DNA of 64,000 bases, from assembly GCF_900637055.1 (NCBI RefSeq), contig NZ_LR134338.1, positions 1,241,001 through 1,305,000 of the forward strand. The letters run 5' to 3'. Both the position numbers and the translations under genes were made by a program. Below the pieces are notes generated by a model that had not been told where the DNA came from, did no database searches, and saw only the letters and a program-made list of their open reading frames with translations. Positions 1-7,305 of this stretch are shown here, piece after piece; positions within the stretch are counted from its first letter, which is position 1, and each line of letters opens with the position of its first letter. The DNA is from Brevibacillus brevis (GTDB lineage Bacteria; Bacillota; Bacilli; Brevibacillales; Brevibacillaceae).

Positions 1-379
1 ACAGGCTCTCGTTCTTAAACTCCAAAGTATCGCCGGGTTTGCCTATGACTCGTTTTACCCAGAATGTTTTGGCTTCGCTTTTCCCCGTGGCGAGCATGAG
101 TAAAGGATTTTCAAGGATGTCATCTTGTAACGTACGATCCCGGTTTACACGGCTGTCGACCACGACAATATCGTTGTACTCAGGGAGATAAGAGAATGTG
201 TGGGATAATTTCGACACATAGATGCGTTCATCGTTTTGCAAAGTGGGCTCCATCGATTGTCCATTCACTTTAAATGGTTGGAGGACAAATATGTTAACCA
301 GCATTGCGAGTGAGATGGAGATGCCCAACGTTTTGGTCCAGCCCCATAATTCTTTTACGCTTTTCAAATCAGACCGCAT
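1..379 (-). CDS. lepB: Signal peptidase I, partial (C-terminus beyond window)
   Basis: Membrane-bound serine protease that removes signal peptides from exported proteins. The visible 126 codons have a short cytoplasmic N-terminus, one membrane segment at about residues 18-34, then the motif NGQSMEPT with the catalytic Ser at about 42, and WVKRVIGKPGD with the general-base Lys at about 109. The Ser-Lys spacing of about 67 is longer than in SipS of Bacillus, because of an extra stretch near residues 76-104. The start is the ATG at 379. The gene overlaps the end of the preceding small membrane protein by 16 bp, so the two are probably co-transcribed. The rest lies left of position 1. Confidence 0.93.
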   Translation of the reverse strand, partial: MRSDLKSVKELWGWTKTLGISISLAMLVNIFVLQPFKVNGQSMEPTLQNDERIYVSKLSHTFSYLPEYNDIVVVDSRVNRDRTLQDDILENPLLMLATGKSEAKTFWVKRVIGKPGDTLEFKNESL

Positions 380-627
380 CCTTCCACGTGAAAGATTACT
401 TTGGTATGGCTATTGATAAGTACGTGAAATGGTGCTTTTTGGTTACGTAAATGAAAAGATGACAGCAAAAATGCCACTGGGGACAGAACCATTAATCCAG
501 CTAGTGTAAGGAGACCAAATGCAAGGTACTCAGCATAATTGCCTGCTTGATCGATGTTCCCCGTCGTTATCGCTATGATCATACAGAGAATCTGCAAAAC
601 AGCGCCGAAACCAAGTGCTTTAAGCAT
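364..627 (-). CDS. Small membrane protein upstream of signal peptidase
   Basis: 87 residues with two hydrophobic segments (about residues 4-22 and 33-55), resembling the small two-helix membrane proteins of the DUF5316 type found in Bacillales. No catalytic motif is visible. The last codons overlap the start of the signal peptidase gene by 16 bp, which suggests translational coupling. The function is unknown and the family assignment is a recollection of pattern, not a search result. Confidence 0.55.
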   Translation of the reverse strand: MLKALGFGAVLQILCMIIAITTGNIDQAGNYAEYLAFGLLTLAGLMVLSPVAFLLSSFHLRNQKAPFHVLINSHTKVIFHVEGCGLI

Positions 628-681
628 GTGAACGACCTACTTTTTTGGGTATTTGAACTGTGATTACGGGTTGCCATAAGA

Positions 682-1155
682 TTAGATCTTCTTAACAAAA
701 GTAACCCGGTCATTTCCTTTTCCATCATAATTTGAGGTCACAGCAATTCCATCCACCATTTTATCTCCTTTTTCAACCGCAAAACCTAGCTTGGTGTGGA
801 AGGAGATTGAGCCTTTATTAACAGGAGAGGTAATGCATCGAATCGTATCGCATCCTTTTTGTTTTACAGTTTGAAAGAAATGGTGGTATAATTCGCGTCC
901 CCACCCATCTTTTCGCTTGTCCGGATGTACCCCAACGAAGTGAATGTAAGCTTCTCCAGGGAACGTCTGGGACAAGAAGCCGATGAGGAAAGCGATGACT
1001 TCTCCATTCTCTTCAACAATAAAGCTCGTTGACTGGAAATGGATAAAAAACAGCTTGGGTAACATATCAGACATTTGTCGCCCACCCCACCAATCGTTGA
1101 GGACCGGAATAACTTTGAGGTAGTCGTGCTCTTGTACATTTCGGATTTGCATCAT
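682..1155 (-). CDS. GNAT-family N-acetyltransferase
   Basis: 157-residue acetyl-CoA-dependent N-acetyltransferase of unknown substrate. The GNAT core is visible: beta strand AYIHFVGVHPDKR at about residues 69-81 followed by the pyrophosphate-binding turn (RKDGWGREL; canonical form Q/RxxGxG/A), and a C-terminal NKGSISFHTKLGFAVEKG element typical of motif B. The length is usual for a single-domain GNAT. It reads away from the small membrane protein at 1178-1357 with a short gap, so the two could share a transcript. Confidence 0.85.
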   Translation of the reverse strand: MMQIRNVQEHDYLKVIPVLNDWWGGRQMSDMLPKLFFIHFQSTSFIVEENGEVIAFLIGFLSQTFPGEAYIHFVGVHPDKRKDGWGRELYHHFFQTVKQKGCDTIRCITSPVNKGSISFHTKLGFAVEKGDKMVDGIAVTSNYDGKGNDRVTFVKKI

Positions 1156-1177
1156 GTCTGCCTCCTTATCAACATGC

Positions 1178-1357
1178 TCACTGTGACAAGTCTTTCTGCT
1201 CGGGCAATTTTTCCCAGACTACAATGATTAGTGTTGCGATCGGGCCGAGGAATAAAGAGAGAAAAAACCAGTTAAGACCGCTTCGATTTTTTCCTTGAGC
1301 TAGTCCGGCGTTGATGAGGGCCAATGTACCATAACCAACAAAATATTGATCTTCCAT
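1178..1357 (-). CDS. Small membrane protein, unknown function
   Basis: 59 residues with a polar N-terminus (MEDQYFVGYGTLALINAG), a basic stretch (GKNRSG) and one membrane segment WFFLSLFLGPIATLIIVVW at about 30-48. The start at 1357 is chosen because GGAGGAAG lies 8 nt upstream; a longer form from 1375 would start inside that site. It resembles short phage-shock or superinfection-type membrane proteins only in general architecture. The function is not known. Confidence 0.55.
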   Translation of the reverse strand: MEDQYFVGYGTLALINAGLAQGKNRSGLNWFFLSLFLGPIATLIIVVWEKLPEQKDLSQ

Positions 1358-1517
1358 TTTCGAAACTTCCTCCATTGTTCAAATATTGCTCCTATCATAT
1401 ACGTAAGGAAGAAAATAGAGTTGCTAAGAATTTTACAAAATGTGTATGAGCAAACTAAAAATGGCCAATCGATAACGAAGGGCCACTGAGAGGAACGTAA
1501 TCCACCTGGTCGCTCGG

Positions 1518-1874
1518 TTATTTATACAAAATATCATCCCGTAGTGACGCTACTTTGCTCAGCGCATCGGCAATATCTTCTTCGCTGACACCAAAGTGAG
1601 TCAAGGCATCACGCAGATGCCTAACGATAGCATCAAAATGGATGGGTTGCAGATTCATCCCTTCGTGAGCCTTTGCCATAGACTGGCCAGAATATTGATT
1701 CGGACCACCGAGGGCATAGCTGATGAACTTTGTTTGGTGTTTACGCTGTTTTTCCATATCGGTGTCTTTGAAAAAGTGGTTCACGGTGTCATCAGCTAAA
1801 ACTAAATCATAAAAGTAGTCCACTACTTTTGCGACCGTATCTTCCCCACCATATTTCTCGTAAAACGTGCTCAT
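1518..1874 (-). CDS. glbN: Group I truncated haemoglobin
   Basis: 118-residue 2-on-2 globin that binds haem and probably O2 or NO in the cytoplasm. The sequence begins STFYEKYGGEDTVAKVVDYFYDLVLAD, with the B-helix Phe-Tyr pair, and has KHQTKFISYALGG, the E-helix region of TrHbN proteins, and AHEGMNL with the proximal F8 His. The length matches group I truncated globins. The second of two adjacent ATGs (1874) is preferred because it stands 6 nt after AGGAGG. A terminator-like hairpin lies further downstream, at 1937-1990, but belongs to the next gene upstream. Confidence 0.9.
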   Translation of the reverse strand: MSTFYEKYGGEDTVAKVVDYFYDLVLADDTVNHFFKDTDMEKQRKHQTKFISYALGGPNQYSGQSMAKAHEGMNLQPIHFDAIVRHLRDALTHFGVSEEDIADALSKVASLRDDILYK

Positions 1875-1936
1875 CATTGGCCTCCTTAGGACGTTTGCTT
1901 CCCTTATAATTCCACGATTGATGGAAACTTATGAAT

Positions 1937-1990
1937 AAAAAAAAGCCCACAAGCTGATGCCGATTGCATTTCGACGTCAGCCTGCGGACT
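1937..1990 (-). terminator. Rho-independent terminator of the repeat-protein gene
   Basis: On the minus strand a 14-bp stem (AGTCCGCAGGCTGA paired with TCAGCTTGTGGGCT, several G-U pairs) is followed by eight T residues. It lies 25 bp beyond the stop of the secreted repeat protein. Confidence 0.8.
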
Positions 1991-2015
1991 AGATGCATGT
2001 CATGTGCGCTTTGTT

Positions 2016-2693
2016 TTAGCCAACTTTCCTGATCACTTTCGAATTTCCACCTGAACTGATAATGATCCATCCTTCAGGAACAGGCGAGGCTTGCAGTACC
2101 TCAATCTGTGTTCCGTTAGGAGCATCATTAACATTTCTGATCACATTCGATCCTCCATAGGTTCGAACCATGATCCATCCTTTTGGGATAGGCGAAGCGA
2201 GCATCACTTCTACCTCCGTGCCGTACGAAGCACCGTTCATATTCTTGAGTACATTCGATCCTCTAAAGGCTCGAACCATGACCCATCCTTCAGGAATAGG
2301 CGAGGCGAGCATCACCTCTACCTCCGTACCATAAGAAGCACCGTTCATATTCTTGATTACATTCGATCCTCTAAAGGCTCGAACCATGACCCATCCGGTT
2401 GGGATAGGCGAAGCTAGCAGCACCTCTACCTCCGTGCCATAAGAAGCACCGTTCACATTCTTGATCAGGTTCTGCGTTCCTAAAGTTCTAACGATAACCC
2501 ATCCGGCTGGAATAGGTGAGGTAAGCGACACCCAGATTTCTTCACCATACGTGGCGTTTCTGATTTTTTTATTGGAAGCGTAGGTGGTTGCCTTTTCCTG
2601 TGTAGGGAGCGCTGCCCCTTGGACTTGTGTGGCTAGAGAGGGTACTACGACGACTGAACTTAATGACAGGATAATCAGTGCTTTTTTAAACAT
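2016..2693 (-). CDS. Secreted protein of five 36-residue tandem repeats
   Basis: 225-residue exported protein of unknown function. A signal peptide (MFKKALIILSLSSVVVV, cut near VQGA) is followed by five repeats of about 36 residues with the pattern NG-A-YGT-VEV-LASPIP-GW-MVR and a turn ending GSN, then a short VIRKVG tail. The middle three repeats are nearly identical and the outer two have drifted, which suggests recent internal duplication; the DNA repeats with a 108-bp period. The pattern predicts a beta-rich stacked or SH3-like fold. ATG 2693 is preferred because GAAAGG is 9 nt upstream; ATG 2699 is possible. Confidence 0.8.
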   Translation of the reverse strand: MFKKALIILSLSSVVVVPSLATQVQGAALPTQEKATTYASNKKIRNATYGEEIWVSLTSPIPAGWVIVRTLGTQNLIKNVNGASYGTEVEVLLASPIPTGWVMVRAFRGSNVIKNMNGASYGTEVEVMLASPIPEGWVMVRAFRGSNVLKNMNGASYGTEVEVMLASPIPKGWIMVRTYGGSNVIRNVNDAPNGTQIEVLQASPVPEGWIIISSGGNSKVIRKVG

Positions 2694-2885
2694 GAGCATC
2701 AACCTTTCTGAAATGGTGAATGTTGTTTAGAAAACGATTAACGAGTCGTAGCTAAAAGTTTTATATTTCTAAAAATAGTAATTTATTACATTTTATACGA
2801 TTATCGTTCTGATTACTTTAGGAGATATTGTCGAATGGTAGGCAAAGTTGATGATAGGTTGAACAGCCGCGAGAAAAGCAAAAGA

Positions 2886-2908
2886 CCCTCTCATCGGTTG
2901 AGAGGGTT
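2886..2908 (-). terminator. Terminator after the HsmA-family gene
   Basis: Stem ACCCTCTC / GAGAGGGT with a 7-nt loop. On the minus strand it is followed by TCTTTTGCTTTT. It lies 48 bp beyond the stop of the gene at 2956-3321. Confidence 0.75.
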
Positions 2909-2955
2909 GAGGTAAGGGTAGATTGTCCGCGCGCGGTGCGTAATAGAGAGCATTC

Positions 2956-3321
2956 CTATTTCATAAAGCTTAAAGCGACGCCAATGGAATAAGGAACAAG
3001 CCATAAAAGCCATACGATCAGGCTAAATTTATGGAATTGCCTGATTTGATGTTCCTTCTTTTTCCACAGGACGACACACGCCCACACTGTATGGAAGAAC
3101 ATCAAGATCAGAGCGATCAACCCAGTAATGCCATGCAAATTGAAACTGGAGCTCTCAGCGAGCAATTTCATAAAAGTGGTTCCGACGGTATCGAATGCTA
3201 AACCGAAACCAAAATAGAAAAGGTGTTTCAGCTTTAGTTCTCCAGAACGTCTTTCGCTCCATACGCCAATCGTATAGGCAAGTAGAGCGAGATTTATAAA
3301 AATGACAGCCGCTGTTAACAT
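2956..3321 (-). CDS. HsmA-family four-helix membrane protein
   Basis: 121-residue integral membrane protein of the HsmA type (TIGR03987-like), a family of four-helix proteins of unknown biochemical role. Hydrophobic helices are visible at about 4-22 (AAVIFINLALLAYTIGVW), 32-54, 64-88 and 97-119. Typical charged features are WSERRSGELK after helix 1 and FDTVGTTFMKL in helix 2. The gene is monocistronic, with its own terminator at 2886-2908. The family call is from sequence pattern. Confidence 0.7.
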   Translation of the reverse strand: MLTAAVIFINLALLAYTIGVWSERRSGELKLKHLFYFGFGLAFDTVGTTFMKLLAESSSFNLHGITGLIALILMFFHTVWACVVLWKKKEHQIRQFHKFSLIVWLLWLVPYSIGVALSFMK

Positions 3322-3460
3322 GTTAGATCATCTCCTGCATCATTTCTTTTGACTACGCTTGTAAGTGTAATCGTTGAATATGAACGAGAGATGAACACAA
3401 TCGTTAAGTGGTTAAGTGTCTATAGTAAGTATCCGTTAGCAACTAGTTGCGTAGAGAAAA

Positions 3461-3484
3461 GAGGCTTTCATATGCGAAAGCCTC
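3461..3484 (-). terminator. Terminator after the small secreted-protein gene
   Basis: GAGGCTTTC paired with GAAAGCCTC, followed on the minus strand by TTTTCTC. It sits just beyond the stop of the gene at 3503-3943. Confidence 0.75.
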
Positions 3485-3502
3485 CATAAATAATCCAAAC
3501 AT

Positions 3503-3943
3503 TTAAGGAATTGTCACAGACACGGTTCCCATTGCTCTCCCGATTCCGCTGTTCCTAACCAATATATAGTATTTTCCTGCGGGTAATTCTTTGGTGTTTG
3601 TAAATGTAAAGGACCCGTTGCCGTCAAAACGTCCAGTACCAAATGTAGAACTACCATCTGGACCAAAACTCAAGATTCGATAGGTCAAGTTGGGTGTAAT
3701 GGAAGAAAGCCTACTTTTCTGCGTTACATGAACAGTAATGTTTCCAGGGGATTCAATCTCGAACAATTTAGAGTCAACAGAGCTTCTACTTCCTAATTTA
3801 GTGTAACTCAAAACTTCTGTGGTCTTTGAAACAGGAGCAACCGCTTCTGTAGACTGTGGTTGGGCACTGCTAGCTATTGCGCTGGTCGGAATAACAAGCA
3901 TGGCAGATAACGCGAGAAGTGTGGTTTGGATAAATTTTTTCAA
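3503..3943 (-). CDS. Small exported protein, possible pre-peptidase-like beta domain
   Basis: 146-residue exported protein. A signal peptide (MKKFIQTTLLALSAMLVIPTS, cut near AIASSA) is followed by a beta-rich domain with GSFTFTNTKELPAGKYYILVRN near the end, a pattern seen in bacterial pre-peptidase C-terminal or similar sandwich domains. The start is a TTG at 3943, with GGAGGTGG 5 nt upstream; a longer frame runs through this ribosome binding site and is unlikely. The function is unknown. Confidence 0.7.
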   Translation of the reverse strand: MKKFIQTTLLALSAMLVIPTSAIASSAQPQSTEAVAPVSKTTEVLSYTKLGSRSSVDSKLFEIESPGNITVHVTQKSRLSSITPNLTYRILSFGPDGSSTFGTGRFDGNGSFTFTNTKELPAGKYYILVRNSGIGRAMGTVSVTIP

Positions 3944-4142
3944 TGTTACCACCTCCAATTTATTGATATCCAATAATACATTACCTTCATATCCATATTT
4001 TAGCAACATCTTCAGATGAGAAATATTACCAAAAAGCGCCCTTTTTTAAAGGAGCACTTAGGCAGCTCATCAAAGTTGAAAAACAGCAGCAACCAAGGAA
4101 TAGGAACTGATGCCCCTTTCGAGGAGCACCAGCCCTGCAGAG

Positions 4143-4346
4143 TTAGTTTTCTAGGTGCGACAGATCATCTGCATCAAACAAGTGTTTCAAGATGGCGTGG
4201 CTCACCTCGGTAACAGGCTCGAAAACAAAAGCAACCAGGTGTTCGTGCGGCTCCAGATAATAATTCCTGTAGCCCAGCTGAATCAACTCCCGATTGAGTC
4301 GCGCTGCATCTTCGAAACTTGCGTAAAAATACAGATGCTTGGTCAT
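4143..4346 (-). CDS. Small conserved-looking protein, unknown function
   Basis: 67-residue soluble protein beginning MTKHLYFYASFEDAARLNREL, with no recognised motif. ATG 4346 is chosen because a near-perfect site (GAAGGAGGTGAT) lies 4 nt upstream. It is the first host gene beyond the prophage and, before integration, lay just downstream of queF, separated by the terminator at 4432-4462. Confidence 0.6.
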   Translation of the reverse strand: MTKHLYFYASFEDAARLNRELIQLGYRNYYLEPHEHLVAFVFEPVTEVSHAILKHLFDADDLSHLEN

Positions 4347-4431
4347 AGTATCACCTCCTTCCGCAGTAAACCGTAGCAGAAGGAATAGAATCACACCAAC
4401 GATCACGACCTTGATTTCTAATTGGAAAAGG

Positions 4432-4462
4432 AAAAAACCCTTATTTACAATAAGGGTTTTTT
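4432..4462. terminator. Host bidirectional terminator, originally downstream of queF
   Basis: Perfect 12-bp stem AAAAAACCCTTA / TAAGGGTTTTTT with a 7-nt loop, A/T-flanked on both strands. It lies 22 bp outside attL, so in the phage-free chromosome it would end the queCDEF transcript. Confidence 0.85.
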
Positions 4463-4484
4463 CTTTCTCATCACCTGATCACTC

Positions 4485-4514
4485 TACCGATTATCCACTT
4501 TCTCCGGATACATA
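4485..4514. other. attL core, copy of the queF 3' end
   Basis: The 30 bp TACCGATT-A-TCCACTTTCTCCGG-ATACATA matches 55851-55880 except for A/G at the ninth base. Read on the minus strand it encodes MYPEKVDNR and a TAG stop, the natural end of QueF, so it is the displaced host terminus. Confidence 0.93.
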
Positions 4515-4525
4515 CTAACAAGCTT

Positions 4526-4551
4526 AAACCCTTATATATCAAGGGTTTTTT
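4526..4551. terminator. Phage-side terminator between attL and integrase
   Basis: Stem AACCCTT / AAGGGTT with A and T tracts on both sides. It ends the integrase transcript on the minus strand. Stem and flanks closely resemble the host terminator at 4432-4462 on the other side of attL. Confidence 0.75.
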
Positions 4552-4567
4552 AGCGTATGAAATATGA

Positions 4568-4590
4568 GTTGTTGACGGATTGTTGACGAA
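4568..4590. repeat. Left integrase arm-type repeat
   Basis: A 23-bp sequence containing TTGTTGACGG and TTGTTGACGA in tandem. The identical 23 bp occur at 55727-55749 near attR. The position just inside the core fits arm-type sites bound by the N-terminal domain of a tyrosine integrase. Confidence 0.75.
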
Positions 4591-4617
4591 AAAAAGGAGC
4601 TGCTGTGTGGCTGCTCC

Positions 4618-5814
4618 TCATGCATTCTTATTCTTTATTGGGATGATATTGTTAAATTTATTTGCTGCTTCTTTGTCTGCGGTTTGGAGAGCATGTCCAT
4701 AAATATTCATAGTAGTGGTTATGCTGGCATGTCCTAGACGTTCAGAGATAATCTTTGCGTGAACGCCTTGGCTGATTAACAGGGATGCTGACGTGTGGCG
4801 TAGTGCATGGAAGCGTATGTATCGAAGTCCATTGTTTTTTAAAAAACGTCTAAAGTGTAAATATGGGGTTGATGGATGAAATGGTTTTCCATCAGGATTG
4901 CAAAATACAAAGAAGTGATTTCCACCATTCCACTTGTCACCCATCTGTAATCGCATCTTTCGAGCATGAAGATAATATTCTTTTAACTGCTCAGTCAAAG
5001 CATCAGGAAGGCTAATCTTCCGCTTTGATTTTTTTGTTTTTGGTTCATTGATGATTGTTTCGCCATTGATCCGCATAGTTATGCTCTGTTTTACTTCAAT
5101 TGTTCCGTTTTCAAGGTCGATATGTTTCCATTCCAAGCCTATAATCTCTCCCCGGCGCAGGCCAGTTGTGATCGCGAAGGTAAACAACAGTCGCCAATGT
5201 ATAGGCTCCTTTTCCAGAGCTTCAAAGAGAACGGCAACATCTTTTTCATCGTACACCTCAACATCTTTATACGATTCTTTGGGCTTCTTAATATCGGACG
5301 CTGGATTCTTTTTTATGACTTTCCATTCCTCTGCCCGCTGTAAAATATTTTTGATAACACGATGAATATATCTAATTGTTCCTGGCGCTAAACATCCTTC
5401 CTGCCCATCTTGCCGGCTACCCGGATCACCTAATTCAGAAATGAACCTCACAATATGAAACGGTTTTATTTGATCTAACCGCATATGCCCAAAAACAGGA
5501 AGAATGCGTCTTTTAAGGTAGCCCATATAAATGTCTCGCGTTTTTGGACCAAGTTCTTTTGATGCAAAATTTTTGTACCATTGGTCAACAAAGGTCCCGA
5601 AAGTCATTTTCTCAGGTGAAATGAACTCCCCAGCCTCGACTTCCATTTTGAATTTCGCCAGTTCCAATTCCAGATGTTCTTTTAACTTCTTTGGTGTGAA
5701 CTTCTCAGTAATTCTTAGTGTCCTCGTACGTTTGATCCGTTTACCTTTTGCATCATATCCTGCTTCCACTACCAGGAGATAGGAGTTTTCTCCACGCTTC
5801 TGATAAGATGCCAT
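4618..5814 (-). CDS. int: Tyrosine-type phage integrase
   Basis: 398-residue site-specific recombinase that inserts and excises the prophage at queF. It has an AP2-like arm-binding N-terminus (residues about 1-65), a SAM-like core-binding domain (about 70-170, TFGTFVDQWYKNFAS) and a catalytic domain with TTGLRRGEI (first Arg), HALRHTSAS (His-x-x-Arg), LGHASITTT and the Tyr nucleophile in NIYGHAL. The length is typical of Gram-positive phage integrases. The start has GGAGG 8 nt upstream. It lies next to attL and is followed by its own terminator; the XRE gene just upstream is probably in the same transcript. Confidence 0.96.
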   Translation of the reverse strand: MASYQKRGENSYLLVVEAGYDAKGKRIKRTRTLRITEKFTPKKLKEHLELELAKFKMEVEAGEFISPEKMTFGTFVDQWYKNFASKELGPKTRDIYMGYLKRRILPVFGHMRLDQIKPFHIVRFISELGDPGSRQDGQEGCLAPGTIRYIHRVIKNILQRAEEWKVIKKNPASDIKKPKESYKDVEVYDEKDVAVLFEALEKEPIHWRLLFTFAITTGLRRGEIIGLEWKHIDLENGTIEVKQSITMRINGETIINEPKTKKSKRKISLPDALTEQLKEYYLHARKMRLQMGDKWNGGNHFFVFCNPDGKPFHPSTPYLHFRRFLKNNGLRYIRFHALRHTSASLLISQGVHAKIISERLGHASITTTMNIYGHALQTADKEAANKFNNIIPIKNKNA

Positions 5815-5826
5815 TCCTATTCCCTC

Positions 5827-6036
5827 CTATTCTTCATCTGGAATGTGTTCAATGATGTCTTCAATGCGGCAATTAAAGTGATTGCAGATTTTATCGAGCA
5901 CTTCCATTGCGACAAACTCGTCTCTACCCATCTTTGCAATTGTTGTTGAATGAAGCGCAATCTGTTCTTTTAAATCTTTCTTTTTCATCCCTCTATCAAT
6001 TAACAACTTCCATAAAGGTTTGTAAGTGAATCCCAA
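5827..6036 (-). CDS. Small XRE/Cro-type regulator in front of integrase
   Basis: 69-residue single HTH protein of the YozG-like type: PLWKLLIDRGMKKKDLKEQIALHSTTIAKM followed by VLDKICNHFNCRIEDIIEHIPDEE. It ends 12 bp before the integrase start and is probably co-transcribed with it, so it may set integrase expression. The start is a TTG at 6036 behind GGGAGGGG. It faces the divergent gene at 6184. Confidence 0.8.
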   Translation of the reverse strand: MGFTYKPLWKLLIDRGMKKKDLKEQIALHSTTIAKMGRDEFVAMEVLDKICNHFNCRIEDIIEHIPDEE

Positions 6037-6118
6037 ACAAAACCCCTCCCTTTCGAAGTAAGTATATCCTTAAAAGTGCTGTGAAGCAAATGAAAAATAC
6101 GCATATGTGATTTTTTTG

Positions 6119-6148
6119 TTGACATTAGTGTGAAAGAGTAGGTAATAT
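6119..6148 (+). promoter_or_regulatory. Promoter for the HTH gene at 6184
   Basis: TTGACA (6119-6124) and TAATAT (6143-6148) with an 18-bp spacer, in the divergent region between the XRE gene and the HTH gene. Confidence 0.7.
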
Positions 6149-6183
6149 AACTACATCAAAGTGATTTTTTAATACCTAAAAAC

Positions 6184-6999
6184 GTGCTGATGGAGGCGAT
6201 TCACATTAATGCTTATACTCTGGAAACAATGGAAAAGTATAGCCGTTTTACGTCACGAGAAGACTTAATATCCACAATCAATCAACACTTGGGTAGTCTG
6301 CAAGAAAAACTAACTCCTGCGACATTGAAAGTTCTTGATGCAATTAGAATGCGTTCCAAGAAGATTTATGGAGTCGCGTATCTAAAAATTGAAACAATCA
6401 TTACTTTAACAAAAGTAAGCCGGGCAAGCGTGGAAAGAGCGATTAGAAAGTTGGATCAGGTAGGGATCATAAAACGAGTGACAACATCCAGAAAAACGGG
6501 ACTCCAAGGGGCGAACATTTACTATTTTTTACCCCTGAATGACGGGGTTGAAGTGACGGGGTTGGACAAGCCCAAAACGCCTGAGAAATCAAAGGTTGAG
6601 GCTCCCAAACAGGATACTAATACAGGGGTTTTTAATACTCCAAAAAGACCAAAAGAAACTAAGAAAAATAACGTAAACGGAACGCACCTCGCGAAAGACA
6701 GCTTAGTAATTCCCTCTTACATCCCGAAAGATTTCGCTAAGTTGATCCAGCAAGGATTTTCATGTGGACGAGTGATCAAACAGTTCTGGAGCAAGGTGGT
6801 GATGTTTAAAAACGTTACAGGATGGACCCGTAACGAAAACGTATTGCCAGTTGCTACAGACGCTTGGGAATACACCAAGAACGAGTACAAGAGGGATAAA
6901 AATGAGTGGGAGCTTGATCGATTCCTAAAATGTTTCTACGGGACGATGAAGCGGATCGAAGAGAAAAGAGTCGAGGAGCACGCAGCGATGTGGATGTAA
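6184..6999 (+). CDS. HTH protein with replication-protein-like architecture
   Basis: 271 residues. An N-terminal winged-helix region (about 40-115, TLKVLDAIRMRSKK then KVSRASVERAIRKLDQVGIIKRV) precedes a charged linker (about 120-165) and a C-terminal part rich in aromatic residues (VIKQFWSKVVMF, WTRNENVLPVATDAWEY). The fold plan recalls plasmid or phage HTH proteins that bind their own locus. The start is uncertain: ATG 6190 lacks a site, while GGAGG at 6192 would serve an ATT at 6205. It is probably an early regulator; its exact role is not known. Confidence 0.65.
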   Translation: MLMEAIHINAYTLETMEKYSRFTSREDLISTINQHLGSLQEKLTPATLKVLDAIRMRSKKIYGVAYLKIETIITLTKVSRASVERAIRKLDQVGIIKRVTTSRKTGLQGANIYYFLPLNDGVEVTGLDKPKTPEKSKVEAPKQDTNTGVFNTPKRPKETKKNNVNGTHLAKDSLVIPSYIPKDFAKLIQQGFSCGRVIKQFWSKVVMFKNVTGWTRNENVLPVATDAWEYTKNEYKRDKNEWELDRFLKCFYGTMKRIEEKRVEEHAAMWM

Positions 7000-7305
7000 T
7001 TTTTAAAAAAGTTTGCCGATACTATAAAATTTTGTTAAGGAAAATGCTATACTATTTGGGTAAAATTTACTTTTGTTAAGAATCAATCTAAAATAGGTAA
7101 AAGCAAAAAGCCAACGGGGTCTGCATAGTTGGTAGCTATGCAAACTCTTTACCACCAAGACACACCCTTGGTGGCGGGCCGGAGCCACTTTCCATTGACT
7201 TAAACATTATTATACAACAAGTGGTACAAATTCGGTGTTTTACTTAAATCCTGCCATCATAAAATTGGTGTAAGGCTTTTGCTTCTCAAAGGAGAGAAGT
7301 AATAA
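7000..7305 (+). promoter_or_regulatory. Leader of the receptor gene with repeats and two hairpins
   Basis: This 306-bp gap has no convincing gene. It contains a direct repeat TTTTGTTAAG (7030-7039 and 7071-7080) flanking the near-palindrome GTAAAATTTAC (7060-7070), then two adjacent hairpins: GCATAG/CTATGC (7122-7141) and CCACCAAG/CTTGGTGG (7152-7174). A strong GGAGAG lies before the receptor start. The repeats could be operator sites for the receptor or cI. The hairpins could be a small RNA or leader structure. No run of T follows them, so they are not a standard terminator. Confidence 0.4.

Noticed and set aside
7003..7188. 61-codon minus-strand frame in the receptor leader
   Set aside because: No ribosome binding site, unusual composition, and it covers the hairpins and repeats.
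7100..7190. c-di-GMP (GEMM) riboswitch in front of the receptor gene
   Set aside because: Two hairpins are present but the conserved core bases of the class are missing.
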